From Flectobacillus roseus (GTDB taxonomy: Bacteria; Bacteroidota; Bacteroidia; Cytophagales; Spirosomataceae), in assembly GCF_030056665.1 (NCBI RefSeq), contig NZ_JASHIG010000034.1: a DNA stretch of 64,000 bases. One strand, 5' to 3'. A program made the position numbers and the translations under genes. Shown one piece after another: positions 17,361 through 26,505 of this stretch (its first letter is position 1; every line of letters begins with the position of its first letter). The notes under the pieces are model-generated. The model was not told the origin of the DNA, did not search any database, and saw only the letters and a program-made list of their open reading frames with translations.

Positions 17361-18683
17361 ATGTCAAATATTTTAGCGATTGTAGGTCGCCCAAACGTGG
17401 GTAAATCTACATTATTCAACCGCCTTATCGAACAAAAAAAGGCGATTATGGACAACGTATCTGGTGTAACTCGTGACCGTCACTACGGCTTTGGCGAGTG
17501 GACAGGTAAATACTTCACAGTTATTGATACAGGTGGATACGTGCATGGGTCAGAAGACACATTTGAGGGTGCTATTCGTGAACAAGTGGAATTGGCTATC
17601 GACGAAGCAGATGTGTTATTGTTTGTGGTAGATTGTCACACAGGTATTACCGACTTAGACAAAGACTTTGCTAATGTCCTACGTCGTTCAAAGAAGCCTG
17701 TATATGTTGCAGCCAACAAAGCTGATACCTTCGAAAAAGGTCTAATGGCTGCTGAATTTTATGAATTAGGTTTAGGTGAACCATTTGCTATCTCGGCAGA
17801 AAACGGTTCGGGTACAGGAGATTTGCTTGATGGGATTGTAAGTCATTTCCCAGAAGAAGGTATCGAAAACCCACATCAAGATATTCCTAAGATCGCTATT
17901 TTAGGGAAACCAAACGTAGGAAAATCTTCTTTCTTGAATGCTCTATTAGGTAAGCAAAGAAGTATTGTAACTGATATCGCAGGTACAACGCGCGATGCCA
18001 TCGACAATCACTATACTTTATACGGAAAAGAGTTTATTATTACAGATACCGCAGGTATTCGTCGCAAGGCAAAAATCGATGATAACTTAGAATACTACTC
18101 TATTCTTCGTTCATTGAAAGCCATGGAAGAATGTGATGTTGCCGTGGTTGTAATCGATGCGACTACAATCGACCCTCTTACAGGCTTACAAGCGCAGGAT
18201 ATGAACATTATTTCGATGGCACACCGTGCGAAAAAAGGAATTGTGTTGATGATCAATAAGTGGGATTTGGTGGAAAAAGATTCAATGACTTCAAAACGTC
18301 TTGAAGATGCAATCCGTCAACGTATGGCTCCGCTCAACTATATGCCAATGATTTTTACTTCGGTAAAAGATAAAGTGCGTATTTTCCAAGCGGTTGAAAA
18401 GGTATTGGAGGTTTATGAAAACAAAACAAAACGTATTCCTACTTCTAAGTTGAATGAAGTGATGTTACAGGTTATTGAAAACTACCCTCCTCCAGCATGG
18501 AAAGGGAAGTATATCAAAATTAAATATTTGACTCAATTACCAACAAAAGCACCATCTTTTGTATTATTTTGTAACTTGCCTCAGTATATCAGAGAAAGTT
18601 ATGAACGATACTTAGAAAACAAAATGCGTGAGCACTTTGACTTCACTGGTGTACCAATTCAATTATTCTTTAGAAAAAAATAA
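17361..18683 (+). CDS. der: GTPase Der (EngA), 50S assembly factor
   Basis: A 440-residue protein with the diagnostic tandem G domains: GRPNVGKST (8-16) with DTGGY and NKAD in the first, GKPNVGKSS (about 182-190) with DTAGIRRKAK and NKWD in the second, and a C-terminal KH-like domain ending in GVPIQLFFRKK. Der is an essential factor for late 50S subunit assembly. Length and ends match the family, with no disruption. Confidence 0.98.
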   Translation: MSNILAIVGRPNVGKSTLFNRLIEQKKAIMDNVSGVTRDRHYGFGEWTGKYFTVIDTGGYVHGSEDTFEGAIREQVELAIDEADVLLFVVDCHTGITDLDKDFANVLRRSKKPVYVAANKADTFEKGLMAAEFYELGLGEPFAISAENGSGTGDLLDGIVSHFPEEGIENPHQDIPKIAILGKPNVGKSSFLNALLGKQRSIVTDIAGTTRDAIDNHYTLYGKEFIITDTAGIRRKAKIDDNLEYYSILRSLKAMEECDVAVVVIDATTIDPLTGLQAQDMNIISMAHRAKKGIVLMINKWDLVEKDSMTSKRLEDAIRQRMAPLNYMPMIFTSVKDKVRIFQAVEKVLEVYENKTKRIPTSKLNEVMLQVIENYPPPAWKGKYIKIKYLTQLPTKAPSFVLFCNLPQYIRESYERYLENKMREHFDFTGVPIQLFFRKK

Positions 18684-18813
18684 GGAATTGCCAATCAGCT
18701 AAAAATGATTGCTCCTTTAATAAATATGAATATCAATCGTACTATTATCTCGACACTCTGGCTCAACAGTTTTCTGTTGTAGGAAGGTTTGTCATGGGTA
18801 AAAGGTACTACTC

Positions 18814-18848
18814 AAAAGAGTCTTTCTGCATAAGGAAGGCTCTTTTTT
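18814..18848 (+). terminator. terminator after der
   Basis: AAAGAGTCTTTC pairs with GAAGGCTCTTT (one G-T wobble and a 9-nt loop), followed by TTTTTTGTTTTG. Confidence 0.75.
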
Positions 18849-18921
18849 GTTTTGCGATAAGCGTAAGAGTCTTTCTTCCATAATTAACCAAATCTCTTAT
18901 CGCACAAAGCCCTTAAACTCG

Positions 18922-19839
18922 ATGAAAACAAAATCAACCCACAAGTCTAGTTATTTTGCAGGAGTTATTCTTGTCTTTGTAGGAGCAGTAGCCTTCGCTG
19001 GAAAAGCCGTGTTGGTACGATATAACTATCTACATTATCATGTAGATACAATTTCACTACTTGCTCTAAGAATGCTTTTTTCGGCACCATTTTATATAGG
19101 TATTCTGGTATTCAAAAACATAAAAGATACTACAAAGCCAGCGCTCAGTAACAAAGAATGGCTAACAATGGTTTTGATTGGTATTGTTGGATATTATTTG
19201 GCAGCTCTATTCGATTTTTGGGGACTAAACTATGTAACAGCTAGTGTTGAGAGATTAATTCTGTTCTTGTATCCAACTATTGTCGTTATTGTTTCAGCGA
19301 TTTTTTTGAAAAAGAAAATTACTAAAATTCAATATTTAGCACTAGTTGTGACATATCTTGGAGTATTTTTTTCCTTTATTCCTGACCTAAAAATTGGAAT
19401 GCAAAAGGATTTATTATTAGGTTCATTTTTAGTGTTTCTGAGTGCCTTTACTTATGCTTTATACTTAATTGGCAGTGGCGAAATGATTCCCAAAATAGGT
19501 TCTTTGCGATTCACTTGTTATGCCATGTTGATTTCGACAGTGATTGTGATGGGACATTTCTTTTTAACGAATCATGCAAGTTTGTTCTCCTATCCAAAAG
19601 AAGCTTATTTACTTTCTTTTGTGATGGCTTTGTTCACTACCGTGATTCCATCGTTTATGATTTCGGATGGCATTAAGAAAATAGGCTCAGGAAATGCTTC
19701 AATTATTGGTAGTATTGGACCTGTTGCCACGATTATCATGGCAAATGTATTTCTTAACGAGCCGATTAGTATTTGGCAAATAGGAGGCACGATAATAGTC
19801 TTAATAGGAGTATTAATGATTTCTGTAAAAGGAAAATAA
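18922..19839 (+). CDS. EamA/DMT-family transporter
   Basis: A 305-residue integral membrane protein starting at the ATG at 18922; the TTG at 18847 lies inside the preceding terminator and is not used. Ten hydrophobic helices arranged as two EamA repeats can be followed, with family-like ends such as FVGAVAFAGKAVLVRY in helix 1 and PVATIIMANVFLNEPISIWQIGGTIIVLIGVLMI in the last two helices (read in pieces). Such proteins export amino acids, nucleotide precursors or other metabolites; the substrate cannot be told from sequence. It is monocistronic and converges on the BNR-repeat gene. Confidence 0.88.
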   Translation: MKTKSTHKSSYFAGVILVFVGAVAFAGKAVLVRYNYLHYHVDTISLLALRMLFSAPFYIGILVFKNIKDTTKPALSNKEWLTMVLIGIVGYYLAALFDFWGLNYVTASVERLILFLYPTIVVIVSAIFLKKKITKIQYLALVVTYLGVFFSFIPDLKIGMQKDLLLGSFLVFLSAFTYALYLIGSGEMIPKIGSLRFTCYAMLISTVIVMGHFFLTNHASLFSYPKEAYLLSFVMALFTTVIPSFMISDGIKKIGSGNASIIGSIGPVATIIMANVFLNEPISIWQIGGTIIVLIGVLMISVKGK

Positions 19840-19846
19840 TCACTTA

Positions 19847-19919
19847 AAAGATAAAGGAACAAAATAGAGTGCTCACATCTATCAAAGATGAAGCTCTCTA
19901 CTTTGTTCCTTTATCTTTT
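19847..19919. terminator. long bidirectional terminator hairpin
   Basis: The outer arms AAAAGATAAAGGAACAAA and TTTGTTCCTTTATCTTTT are perfect, with an inner imperfect stem (TAGAG/CTCTCTA, ACATCT/AGATG) and a tiny loop, 73 nt in all. It separates the convergent DMT transporter and BNR-repeat genes and is much longer than the other terminators here. Confidence 0.8.
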
Positions 19920-19933
19920 CTAATTTTACTAGT

Positions 19934-20968
19934 CTACTTTAAAAAATCTGTATTCAAGCGCGCTACTGTCCCTTTTCCTCCTACGGCCCACACACTATTA
20001 CCAACAATACTGATAGCATGGAATGGGGTTTTATCAATCATGGTCCAACTTTTTCCAAAGTCTTTCGAATAGCTTGTGCCTGATGGACCAACAGCAATAA
20101 TGATTTTCTTTTGCCATATACCGACTCCTTCTTTCAAGCCAGCAGGATTGGTATTAGCCTCCAATTGCCAGGTTTTTCCAGCATCTGCAGTAACCAATAC
20201 ATTGGGTAAGTCTTTTTCCACTTCCAAATAGTCGCCGCCTACAGCCACACCATGCTGGTTATCCCAAAATTTCATTCCGAACAAACCTGATGCTTTACCT
20301 GCAGGCACAGGAGTATCAATTGCCTCCCATGTTTGTCCTTGGTTTAAAGTTCTAAATACTCGTGCAGACTCAGCTCCTCCAGTACATATATAAGCCTGTT
20401 TTTTACCTACAGTAATCATACTTGTACCCGAAGCTGCAAATGCTGCCTCTGTACCTTTATTGGCTGGTAAAGCCGTTGGAATTAATCTTTCCCAGGTCTT
20501 GCCTGCATCCTTGGTTTTGAGTAAAAACCAGTGCCCTGCCACGGGATCTGAAAAAACTAGCCCCGTATTTTTATCCCAAAAGTCTATACCATCAAAAAAA
20601 ACACCCTTTTCTTCTGTTTGGAAAACTAAATTCCAAGTTTGTCCTGCGTCATCAGTGCGATAAATCTTCGCAGTGCCTTCTGAGGCTTCTCCTGCACTTA
20701 CAATAATTACCTCTTTTTCATTAAATGCATAAATATCTCTAAAATCTAATTTCTCTGCATTAGGAACATTAATTACCTGCCAATTTTGTCCTCCATCAAT
20801 AGTTCTTAGCACAGTACCCTTACTCCCACTAATCCATACATTTTTATCGGAAAGAGCATGAACGGTTCTAAAACTCGCTGTGGTATTGATATTCTGGCGC
20901 AACCATTGTGCCTTTGATGACAGGCTGAAAAAAGAAAATAATAGAAAAGTAATGAATAAATTTTTCAT
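19934..20968 (-). CDS. secreted BNR/Ycf48-like beta-propeller protein
   Basis: A 344-residue protein with a signal peptide (MKNLFITFLLFSFFSLSSKA, cleavage before Gln21) and a series of Asp-box (BNR) repeats of the form S-x-D-x-G-x-T-W: TIDGGQNWQ, TDDAGQTWN, TKDAGKTWE, LNQGQTWE, TADAGKTWQ, SKDFGKSWT. This gives a six- to seven-bladed propeller like sortilin/Ycf48 family proteins. Asp boxes are structural, so the function (binding, assembly factor or hydrolase-like) is not settled. The protein has no T9SS tail, so it is most likely periplasmic. Confidence 0.85.
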   Translation of the reverse strand: MKNLFITFLLFSFFSLSSKAQWLRQNINTTASFRTVHALSDKNVWISGSKGTVLRTIDGGQNWQVINVPNAEKLDFRDIYAFNEKEVIIVSAGEASEGTAKIYRTDDAGQTWNLVFQTEEKGVFFDGIDFWDKNTGLVFSDPVAGHWFLLKTKDAGKTWERLIPTALPANKGTEAAFAASGTSMITVGKKQAYICTGGAESARVFRTLNQGQTWEAIDTPVPAGKASGLFGMKFWDNQHGVAVGGDYLEVEKDLPNVLVTADAGKTWQLEANTNPAGLKEGVGIWQKKIIIAVGPSGTSYSKDFGKSWTMIDKTPFHAISIVGNSVWAVGGKGTVARLNTDFLK

Positions 20969-21003
20969 AGAGCTTGTTGAATAATGAAATCATTTATAAA
21001 AAG

Positions 21004-21038
21004 AAAAGCCCCATCATAGTAAGAATGACGGGGCTTTT
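21004..21038. terminator. terminator of the T9SS cargo gene
   Basis: AAAAGCCCC pairs with GGGGCTTTT, with an inner TCAT/ATGA pairing. It lies 16 nt past the stop codon of the gene at 21054-23450. Confidence 0.88.
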
Positions 21039-21053
21039 CAGGAAATATTTTTA

Positions 21054-23450
21054 TTATCTATTGATAACAATACGTTTTGTTAATTCGAAGCCATCTGCTT
21101 GGAAACGGAACAAATAAGGTCCTTCAGGTTGGTTTCTAAGGTCTACTACAGCTTTTCCAGTAATTGTTGGAATTGAGCCTGTGTAGATTAAACGACCAAT
21201 CATATCATAGATAGAGAAAGTTACTTTATTATAGTTTTCTAATGTCTCTACTGTAACAAGACCATTACTTGGGTTTGGATAAATTGCTAGACCTTTCAAC
21301 TCTGGCTCTTCTTTGAATGTATAAGCTTTAGAGTAATCAGTATAACAAACCAAAGTATTTAATGGAGCAGGCACAGTGTAAACTACCTTTCTACGGGCTG
21401 AGTAATCTCCATAACGGTTAGCTTTGATACTTTCTGTCGTAAATGTTAATACTTCAGAACCATATTTCCACTGATAGTCTGTACCATCTGGGAAGTTAGT
21501 AGCTTTCACAGTAAACGCGCCATCTTTTACAATACTTGCAGCCGAAGCACTAGGGCTTTCTTTAACTGTAACAGTAATTACATTTGAGCGAGCAGATACA
21601 CAACCGTTAGCATCTTTTGCTGTTGCTGAATACTGTCCTGATAATTTTACTGCGTCAAGAACTTTACTAACCAAACCAGTATTCCATGTAACGTCGTTTG
21701 AACTAGAAGCTGTTAATCTTACGCTATTTTCTTTTGTATAATCAGTAACGTCTCTTGAGCAGAAAGTAATTGCACCCTCAGCTGTAACCACTGGAGCTGG
21801 AGGAAGTGGCAATACTGTCACTGCTATAGTATCTGATAATGGAGATACACAACCTCTAGGATCAACTACTCTAACAGCAGCTTTAGTAGTTACTTTAACA
21901 GTCACCGAGCGAGTTGTATCATTAGTTGTCCATCTGAATCTTGTTGTTTCACCTGAAGCTAGTACTGATGACTCTAGCACGATACTTCTATCAGCACAAA
22001 CCTTAACCAATCCATCACCTTTAACTGTAATTGTTGGTTTAGCAGGTAAAGCATATACTGTTACACGAACTACATCTGAAGTTGGAGACAAACAACTGTT
22101 AGTGTCACGAACAGCCACTGTATAAGAACCTGCCTTTGTTACCTTGATAGATTTAGTTACTTCACCAGAACTCCAAATATATTTGCTTTGAGTTGAAGAT
22201 GTTAAATTCACACTAAAACCATCACAAAACGCTAATGGACCATCAGAAGAAATCGTAGGTTTTGCAGGAATAGCATATACTTTAACAATTGTAGTATCTG
22301 ACGTTGGAGATACACAACCACTTGTATCGATTACTTGAACAGCATATTTACCAACAGCATTGATACCTTTCAAGCTAGCAGTTGTTGCACCTGTGTTCCA
22401 CTTGTACTTGAAGCCTAAGCTTGATGTCAAAGTCAACGTATCACCATTACAAATACCTGCGTTTTTCTTAGAAGGAGTAATAACAGGTTTTGCAGGAACG
22501 TTTAGAGCTTTTAAGCTAATCGGATTTGACAACTTTGAATAACAAGCCTGACGATTTTCAATCGTTTGTACTTGAATTTTCGCTGTTTTATTAAATTTAA
22601 TTGAGCTTTTATTTCCTAACGAGTCTTGGTAAACACCGTTTACATACCATTTGTAGTAAGCAACGTGTGTGGCACTGTCAGATTTCAGAGACACAACTTT
22701 ACCCTGACAGAACAATGAGTCCCCTGTGATAACTGGTTGCTTTTGAATTTCGATAAACAATACAAAAATATTGTTGCTTGAGTATTGAACACCAGCAGGA
22801 GTTGGACAATTTCTTGAAATTGCCCTCACGGAATATCTACCAGTTAAGTCGATTTCCAATCTAGGAGTACCTTGTCCTTTAGTGTTTGCTGAAGTTACCC
22901 CGTTCATTCCGTCTCTGTCCCAAACGTAGTCAAAACTAGGGTCTGTTACAGTTGATGCTAAACGTACTGGCTCCTTAGCCTGATTCTGGCATGTTTCGTA
23001 ATAAGAGAAACTTCCTGTGTTAACAGAATAAACTTGTGGTCTTGGAGGAATCTTAGCATAAGGAATATTTACTGAAGCAGAAGGTAAGCTGTAAACAGAA
23101 CTTTCTTCACACTTAGCATAATAACTAGTATTGGAAGTAATACGATTTTCAAGGTATGCACCTGTACCAATTTCTGAGTTATTAGAGCTGTTGTACCAGT
23201 GAACGGTTCCTGAATTACAGTTCTCCGCAATTAAGCCTACATAGAGACCTTCATCACTTGGACTAAGCTCGTACCCACATTTGAGTACCTTGTAAGTTGC
23301 ATATGGAGCAACAGGCGCTGCTTCCACCAATGCTTTTGGCTTCTTATTGGACAAGACTCCGCCTTCTGTCAATGGCTTAGCCCATGAGGTCACAGAACCT
23401 ACCACTAATAATGCTAAAGCTAAAAAACTGTTGCGAGTAAGGGTGCTCAT
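21054..23450 (-). CDS. T9SS cargo protein with Ig-like/PKD-like repeats
   Basis: A 798-residue secreted protein. The signal peptide (FLALALLVVGSVTSWA) is cleaved near residue 24. About six repeats of 80-90 residues follow, each with P-x-K-P-x-I, a cysteine near C-x-G/D, a YxW strand with G-x-x-T, G-x-Y-x-V and D-x-x-G-C-x-S-P-x-S: the pattern of Ig-like SprB/PKD-like modules. The C-terminal 75 residues form a type A sorting domain (YPNPSNG, VTFSIYDMIGRLIY, GPYLFRFQ, ending KRIVINR), which sends the protein through the type IX system to the cell surface. No catalytic domain is present, so an adhesive or structural role is inferred. Paired Cys in the repeats could form disulfides. Confidence 0.92.
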   Translation of the reverse strand: MSTLTRNSFLALALLVVGSVTSWAKPLTEGGVLSNKKPKALVEAAPVAPYATYKVLKCGYELSPSDEGLYVGLIAENCNSGTVHWYNSSNNSEIGTGAYLENRITSNTSYYAKCEESSVYSLPSASVNIPYAKIPPRPQVYSVNTGSFSYYETCQNQAKEPVRLASTVTDPSFDYVWDRDGMNGVTSANTKGQGTPRLEIDLTGRYSVRAISRNCPTPAGVQYSSNNIFVLFIEIQKQPVITGDSLFCQGKVVSLKSDSATHVAYYKWYVNGVYQDSLGNKSSIKFNKTAKIQVQTIENRQACYSKLSNPISLKALNVPAKPVITPSKKNAGICNGDTLTLTSSLGFKYKWNTGATTASLKGINAVGKYAVQVIDTSGCVSPTSDTTIVKVYAIPAKPTISSDGPLAFCDGFSVNLTSSTQSKYIWSSGEVTKSIKVTKAGSYTVAVRDTNSCLSPTSDVVRVTVYALPAKPTITVKGDGLVKVCADRSIVLESSVLASGETTRFRWTTNDTTRSVTVKVTTKAAVRVVDPRGCVSPLSDTIAVTVLPLPPAPVVTAEGAITFCSRDVTDYTKENSVRLTASSSNDVTWNTGLVSKVLDAVKLSGQYSATAKDANGCVSARSNVITVTVKESPSASAASIVKDGAFTVKATNFPDGTDYQWKYGSEVLTFTTESIKANRYGDYSARRKVVYTVPAPLNTLVCYTDYSKAYTFKEEPELKGLAIYPNPSNGLVTVETLENYNKVTFSIYDMIGRLIYTGSIPTITGKAVVDLRNQPEGPYLFRFQADGFELTKRIVINR

Positions 23451-24021
23451 AAGTTAACAAGTATTTAAGAAACGATATTAGGTTAAGATTACTCATTGCG
23501 TGCGAATCAAATTCAAATGAGTAGTGTTTGAATATTCGCAAAGTTGCAATTAAATAGTTAAACACTAAGTAAATTTAAGGGATGACTAATGATATACCAT
23601 AGAAAAAAGGGTAAACTTTTTAAACGGTATAATGCCTATTTTCTTCTTTTTCAAGAAGTTTTCCTTCAAACTTTCTCTATTGTCTAAGACTACAAAATTA
23701 TCAACTTATTGCATAAAAAGTATCTCAACCCTTTAAACAATGCTTTTAAGTTGATTATGAAATATTTAAGATTTTATTGAAATAATAATCGGCTTCTTTT
23801 TTTGATTTTTACTTAGCTCTTAGGCGCAATGCATTAGATTGGCTTTCGAAATATATCGAATTTTCGACAAACATATAAGAAATAATCAACATTTAATAGT
23901 TTAATTTTTCGATTAGCTCCTTTTCAAAGACAAAAATGATTCATATCATTCTTGCTCATTTCTTCTATTACTTAATTCTGCGTAGTTAATTTATTCTTCA
24001 AAGGATTCATTTTTTTTGTAC
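23451..24021. other. AT-rich divergent intergenic region
   Basis: About 570 bases upstream of both the T9SS cargo gene and the acyl-CoA ligase gene, with no plausible coding frame. A TAATTTTG box on the minus strand (23700-23693) lacks a -33 element at the right distance. The rest shows nothing that I can name. Confidence 0.5.
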
Positions 24022-24050
24022 TTGTTAATTAAAATAGTTTTGTATCTTTG
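24022..24050 (+). promoter_or_regulatory. promoter of the acyl-CoA ligase gene
   Basis: TTG (24022-24024) and TATCTTTG (24043-24050) are 18 nt apart, close to the Bacteroidota consensus. Predicted start near 24054, giving a leader of about 64 nt. Confidence 0.65.
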
Positions 24051-24117
24051 AAAAAACATTAACCATTTTATATTTTTTATAAATATTTTAAGTAAAAATG
24101 CTTAATTCTATGAAATT

Positions 24118-25776
24118 ATGAAAATTAAGAAACTTCCTGTTGCTTCTCAGGCTTTTGACTATCCGCTGTTGATTAAAAGTATTTTAGCTTACTCTACAAA
24201 GCTTGAACCTAATCGAGAAATAGTCTACCGCGACCTTGTTCGATATAATTATATTACACTCAATCAACGTGTAGCACAGTTAGCAAACGTGCTTACTTCC
24301 ATCGGAATGGATGGTGCTGCTACCATTGCAGTATTGGATTATGACTCACATCGGTATTTGGAGTGCTTTTTTGGTATTCCCATGACAGGAAATATCCTTC
24401 ATACCATCAACTGGCGATTGTCGGCAGCCCAAATTTTGTACACCATCAATCATGCTGAAGATGCTCTTATTATTTGTCATCTAGACTTTTTACCTTTATT
24501 AGAGTCTCTAGCCTCTGAACTCACAACTGTGAAAGGCATAATTGTATGTACTGATGGTCAGGTATTGCCACAAAGTGATAAGCTGCCTATTTTGGGTGAA
24601 TATGAAACCTTGTTATCGCAAGTATCGTCTGATTTTCAATTTCAAGATTTTGACGAAAATGCAGTAGCTACCACTTTTTACACAACTGGTACCACAGGTA
24701 ATCCCAAAGGTGTATTTTTTACTCACCGTCAACTAGTATTGCATACACTTGCTTTGTGCTTTACTTTTGGAACAGTAGACGGCACATGTAGATTCAATAG
24801 CTCCGATGTTTATATGCCACTTACCCCAATGTTTCATGTACATGCATGGGGCTTTCCTTATGTGGCCACTATGGCAGGAGCCAAACAAGTATATATCGGT
24901 AAATTTGAACCTGAGGTTGTACTAAAATGCTTCGTGAAAGAACAACCTACTTTTTCGCATTGTGTGCCTACGATATTACAAATGTTCGTGTCACACCCTG
25001 CCACCCAGCAAATTGACTTATCTAAATGGAAGGTTGTAATTGGGGGTTCTGCTTTACCGAAAGCACTGGCAAAGGCAGCACTTCAACGGGGCGTGGATGT
25101 TATTACAGGATACGGAATGTCTGAAACTTGTCCAATTTTGTCTACCGTTTACTTGAATGCAGTAGATAAAATGAACCCTGATTTAGATTTTCAGGTAGAA
25201 GCACGTACTCGTACTGGTACTCCTTCTGTATTAGTTGATTTAAGACTTATAGACTCGGAAGGGCAAATTATAGAATCAAACGGGGAAGATATTGGAGAGA
25301 TTACCGTAAGAACGCCATGGCTGACACAAGGCTATTTTAAAGATGCTGAAAAATCAGAGGAACTCTGGCGAGATGGTTGGTTACACACTGGAGATGTGGC
25401 TTCGCTTAATGAAAATTATTCACTCAAAATCAGTGATCGTATCAAAGATGTGATTAAATCTGGTGGTGAATGGGTAAGCTCAATCGAGCTCGAAAATATG
25501 ATTGGGACGCTTGAGGCTGTTCAAGAAGTAGCTGTGGTGGGTATTCCAGATGAAAAATGGGGCGAAAGACCTTATGCTCTCATCGTCCTTAAAGAAGGAA
25601 AAAGTCTCAGTAAAGAAGAGCTCAAAGCACACATGAAGCAATTTGTTGAGGCAGGGAGAATAACTCCTTGGACGATTCCTGACGCTATTAATTTTACGAC
25701 AATGATTCCAAAAACCTCTGTAGGGAAAATCGACAAAAAAGCCATTCGTGCTACGGTGGATACGATTTTGACCTAA
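24118..25776 (+). CDS. fatty-acyl-CoA ligase (AMP-binding family)
   Basis: A 552-residue adenylate-forming enzyme that joins a fatty acid to coenzyme A using ATP. The P-loop-like motif YTTGTTGNPKG is at 188-198, then PMFHVHAWG, the adenine motif GYGMSETCP, the core TGDVASL with its Asp, the hinge DRIKDVIKSGGEWVSS and the C-terminal catalytic lysine in PKTSVGKIDKKAIR. The PMFHVHAW and GEWVSSIELEN forms resemble medium/long-chain acyl-CoA ligases (AlkK-like). Chain length is not determined. It has its own promoter and terminator, and so is monocistronic. Confidence 0.93.
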   Translation: MKIKKLPVASQAFDYPLLIKSILAYSTKLEPNREIVYRDLVRYNYITLNQRVAQLANVLTSIGMDGAATIAVLDYDSHRYLECFFGIPMTGNILHTINWRLSAAQILYTINHAEDALIICHLDFLPLLESLASELTTVKGIIVCTDGQVLPQSDKLPILGEYETLLSQVSSDFQFQDFDENAVATTFYTTGTTGNPKGVFFTHRQLVLHTLALCFTFGTVDGTCRFNSSDVYMPLTPMFHVHAWGFPYVATMAGAKQVYIGKFEPEVVLKCFVKEQPTFSHCVPTILQMFVSHPATQQIDLSKWKVVIGGSALPKALAKAALQRGVDVITGYGMSETCPILSTVYLNAVDKMNPDLDFQVEARTRTGTPSVLVDLRLIDSEGQIIESNGEDIGEITVRTPWLTQGYFKDAEKSEELWRDGWLHTGDVASLNENYSLKISDRIKDVIKSGGEWVSSIELENMIGTLEAVQEVAVVGIPDEKWGERPYALIVLKEGKSLSKEELKAHMKQFVEAGRITPWTIPDAINFTTMIPKTSVGKIDKKAIRATVDTILT

Positions 25777-25815
25777 ATTGGTTCAAAAATGTTTTATATA
25801 AATGCTTGATTACGT

Positions 25816-25849
25816 AAACCTTGTTGGGCTTCCCGACGAGGTTTTTTGT
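25816..25849 (+). terminator. terminator of the acyl-CoA ligase gene
   Basis: AAACCTTGTTGGG pairs with CCCGACGAGGTTT (two wobbles) and is followed by a T-run (TTTTTTGTTTG). Confidence 0.85.
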
Positions 25850-25918
25850 TTGTTTTCAGAAAGATTTCAAACATTTTTATAGAACTTCGTCTTACCAAGA
25901 GACAATCACTCCAAAATT

Positions 25919-26503
25919 ATGGCACAAAACGAATTATTTCCTATTTTTTTAAAACTTAATACGCTCGACGTTCTATTGGTTGGCGGTGGCAATGTTGGCC
26001 TCGAAAAGATTTCAGCTATGTTACAAAATAGTCCCGAAGCACGCATCACCGTTGTGGCGCCTATGATATTAGACAGTCTGAGGGAGTATATTCGCCATTT
26101 TGAACAGGTTCAAATTATTGAAAGAGAATTTCAAGAACAAGACCTAGATAATAGGGACTTGGTAATTCTAGCAACCGACAACCCACAGTTACACGCCACT
26201 ATAAAAGCTACTACCAAGCAGAGACGAATCCTTTGTAACGTAGCCGATACACCACACTTATGTGATTTTTATCTAGGATCTATCGTTCAAAAAGGAGATT
26301 TGAAAATTGCTATTTCTACTAATGGAAAATCTCCAACCATGGCCAAGCGCATTCGAGAGTTTTTGGATAACATTATCCCTGATAATATTCAAAACTTGCT
26401 AGATAATCTTCGTGAAATACGAAAATCAATACAAGGAGATTTTCAGGAAAAAATCCGAGTGCTCAACGAAGTGACTGCATCGCTAGTCGAGAAGAAAAAA
26501 TAG
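25919..26503 (+). CDS. precorrin-2 dehydrogenase / sirohydrochlorin ferrochelatase-like protein
   Basis: A 194-residue protein equal to the N-terminal half of CysG (Met8p/YlnF type). It opens with FPIFLKLNTLDVLLVGGGNVG, the NAD-binding loop GGGNVG at about 22-27, then VVAPM, ILATDNPQLH, and the C-terminal ISTNGKSPTMAKRIREFLD helix region typical of the family. It oxidises precorrin-2 with NAD and may insert iron to give siroheme, the cofactor of sulfite and nitrite reductases. Together with cysE-cysM downstream this fits assimilatory sulfur metabolism. The stop codon is 2 nt from the end of the convergent LytTR gene, with no terminator between. Confidence 0.9.
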   Translation: MAQNELFPIFLKLNTLDVLLVGGGNVGLEKISAMLQNSPEARITVVAPMILDSLREYIRHFEQVQIIEREFQEQDLDNRDLVILATDNPQLHATIKATTKQRRILCNVADTPHLCDFYLGSIVQKGDLKIAISTNGKSPTMAKRIREFLDNIIPDNIQNLLDNLREIRKSIQGDFQEKIRVLNEVTASLVEKKK

Positions 26504-26505
26504 TT

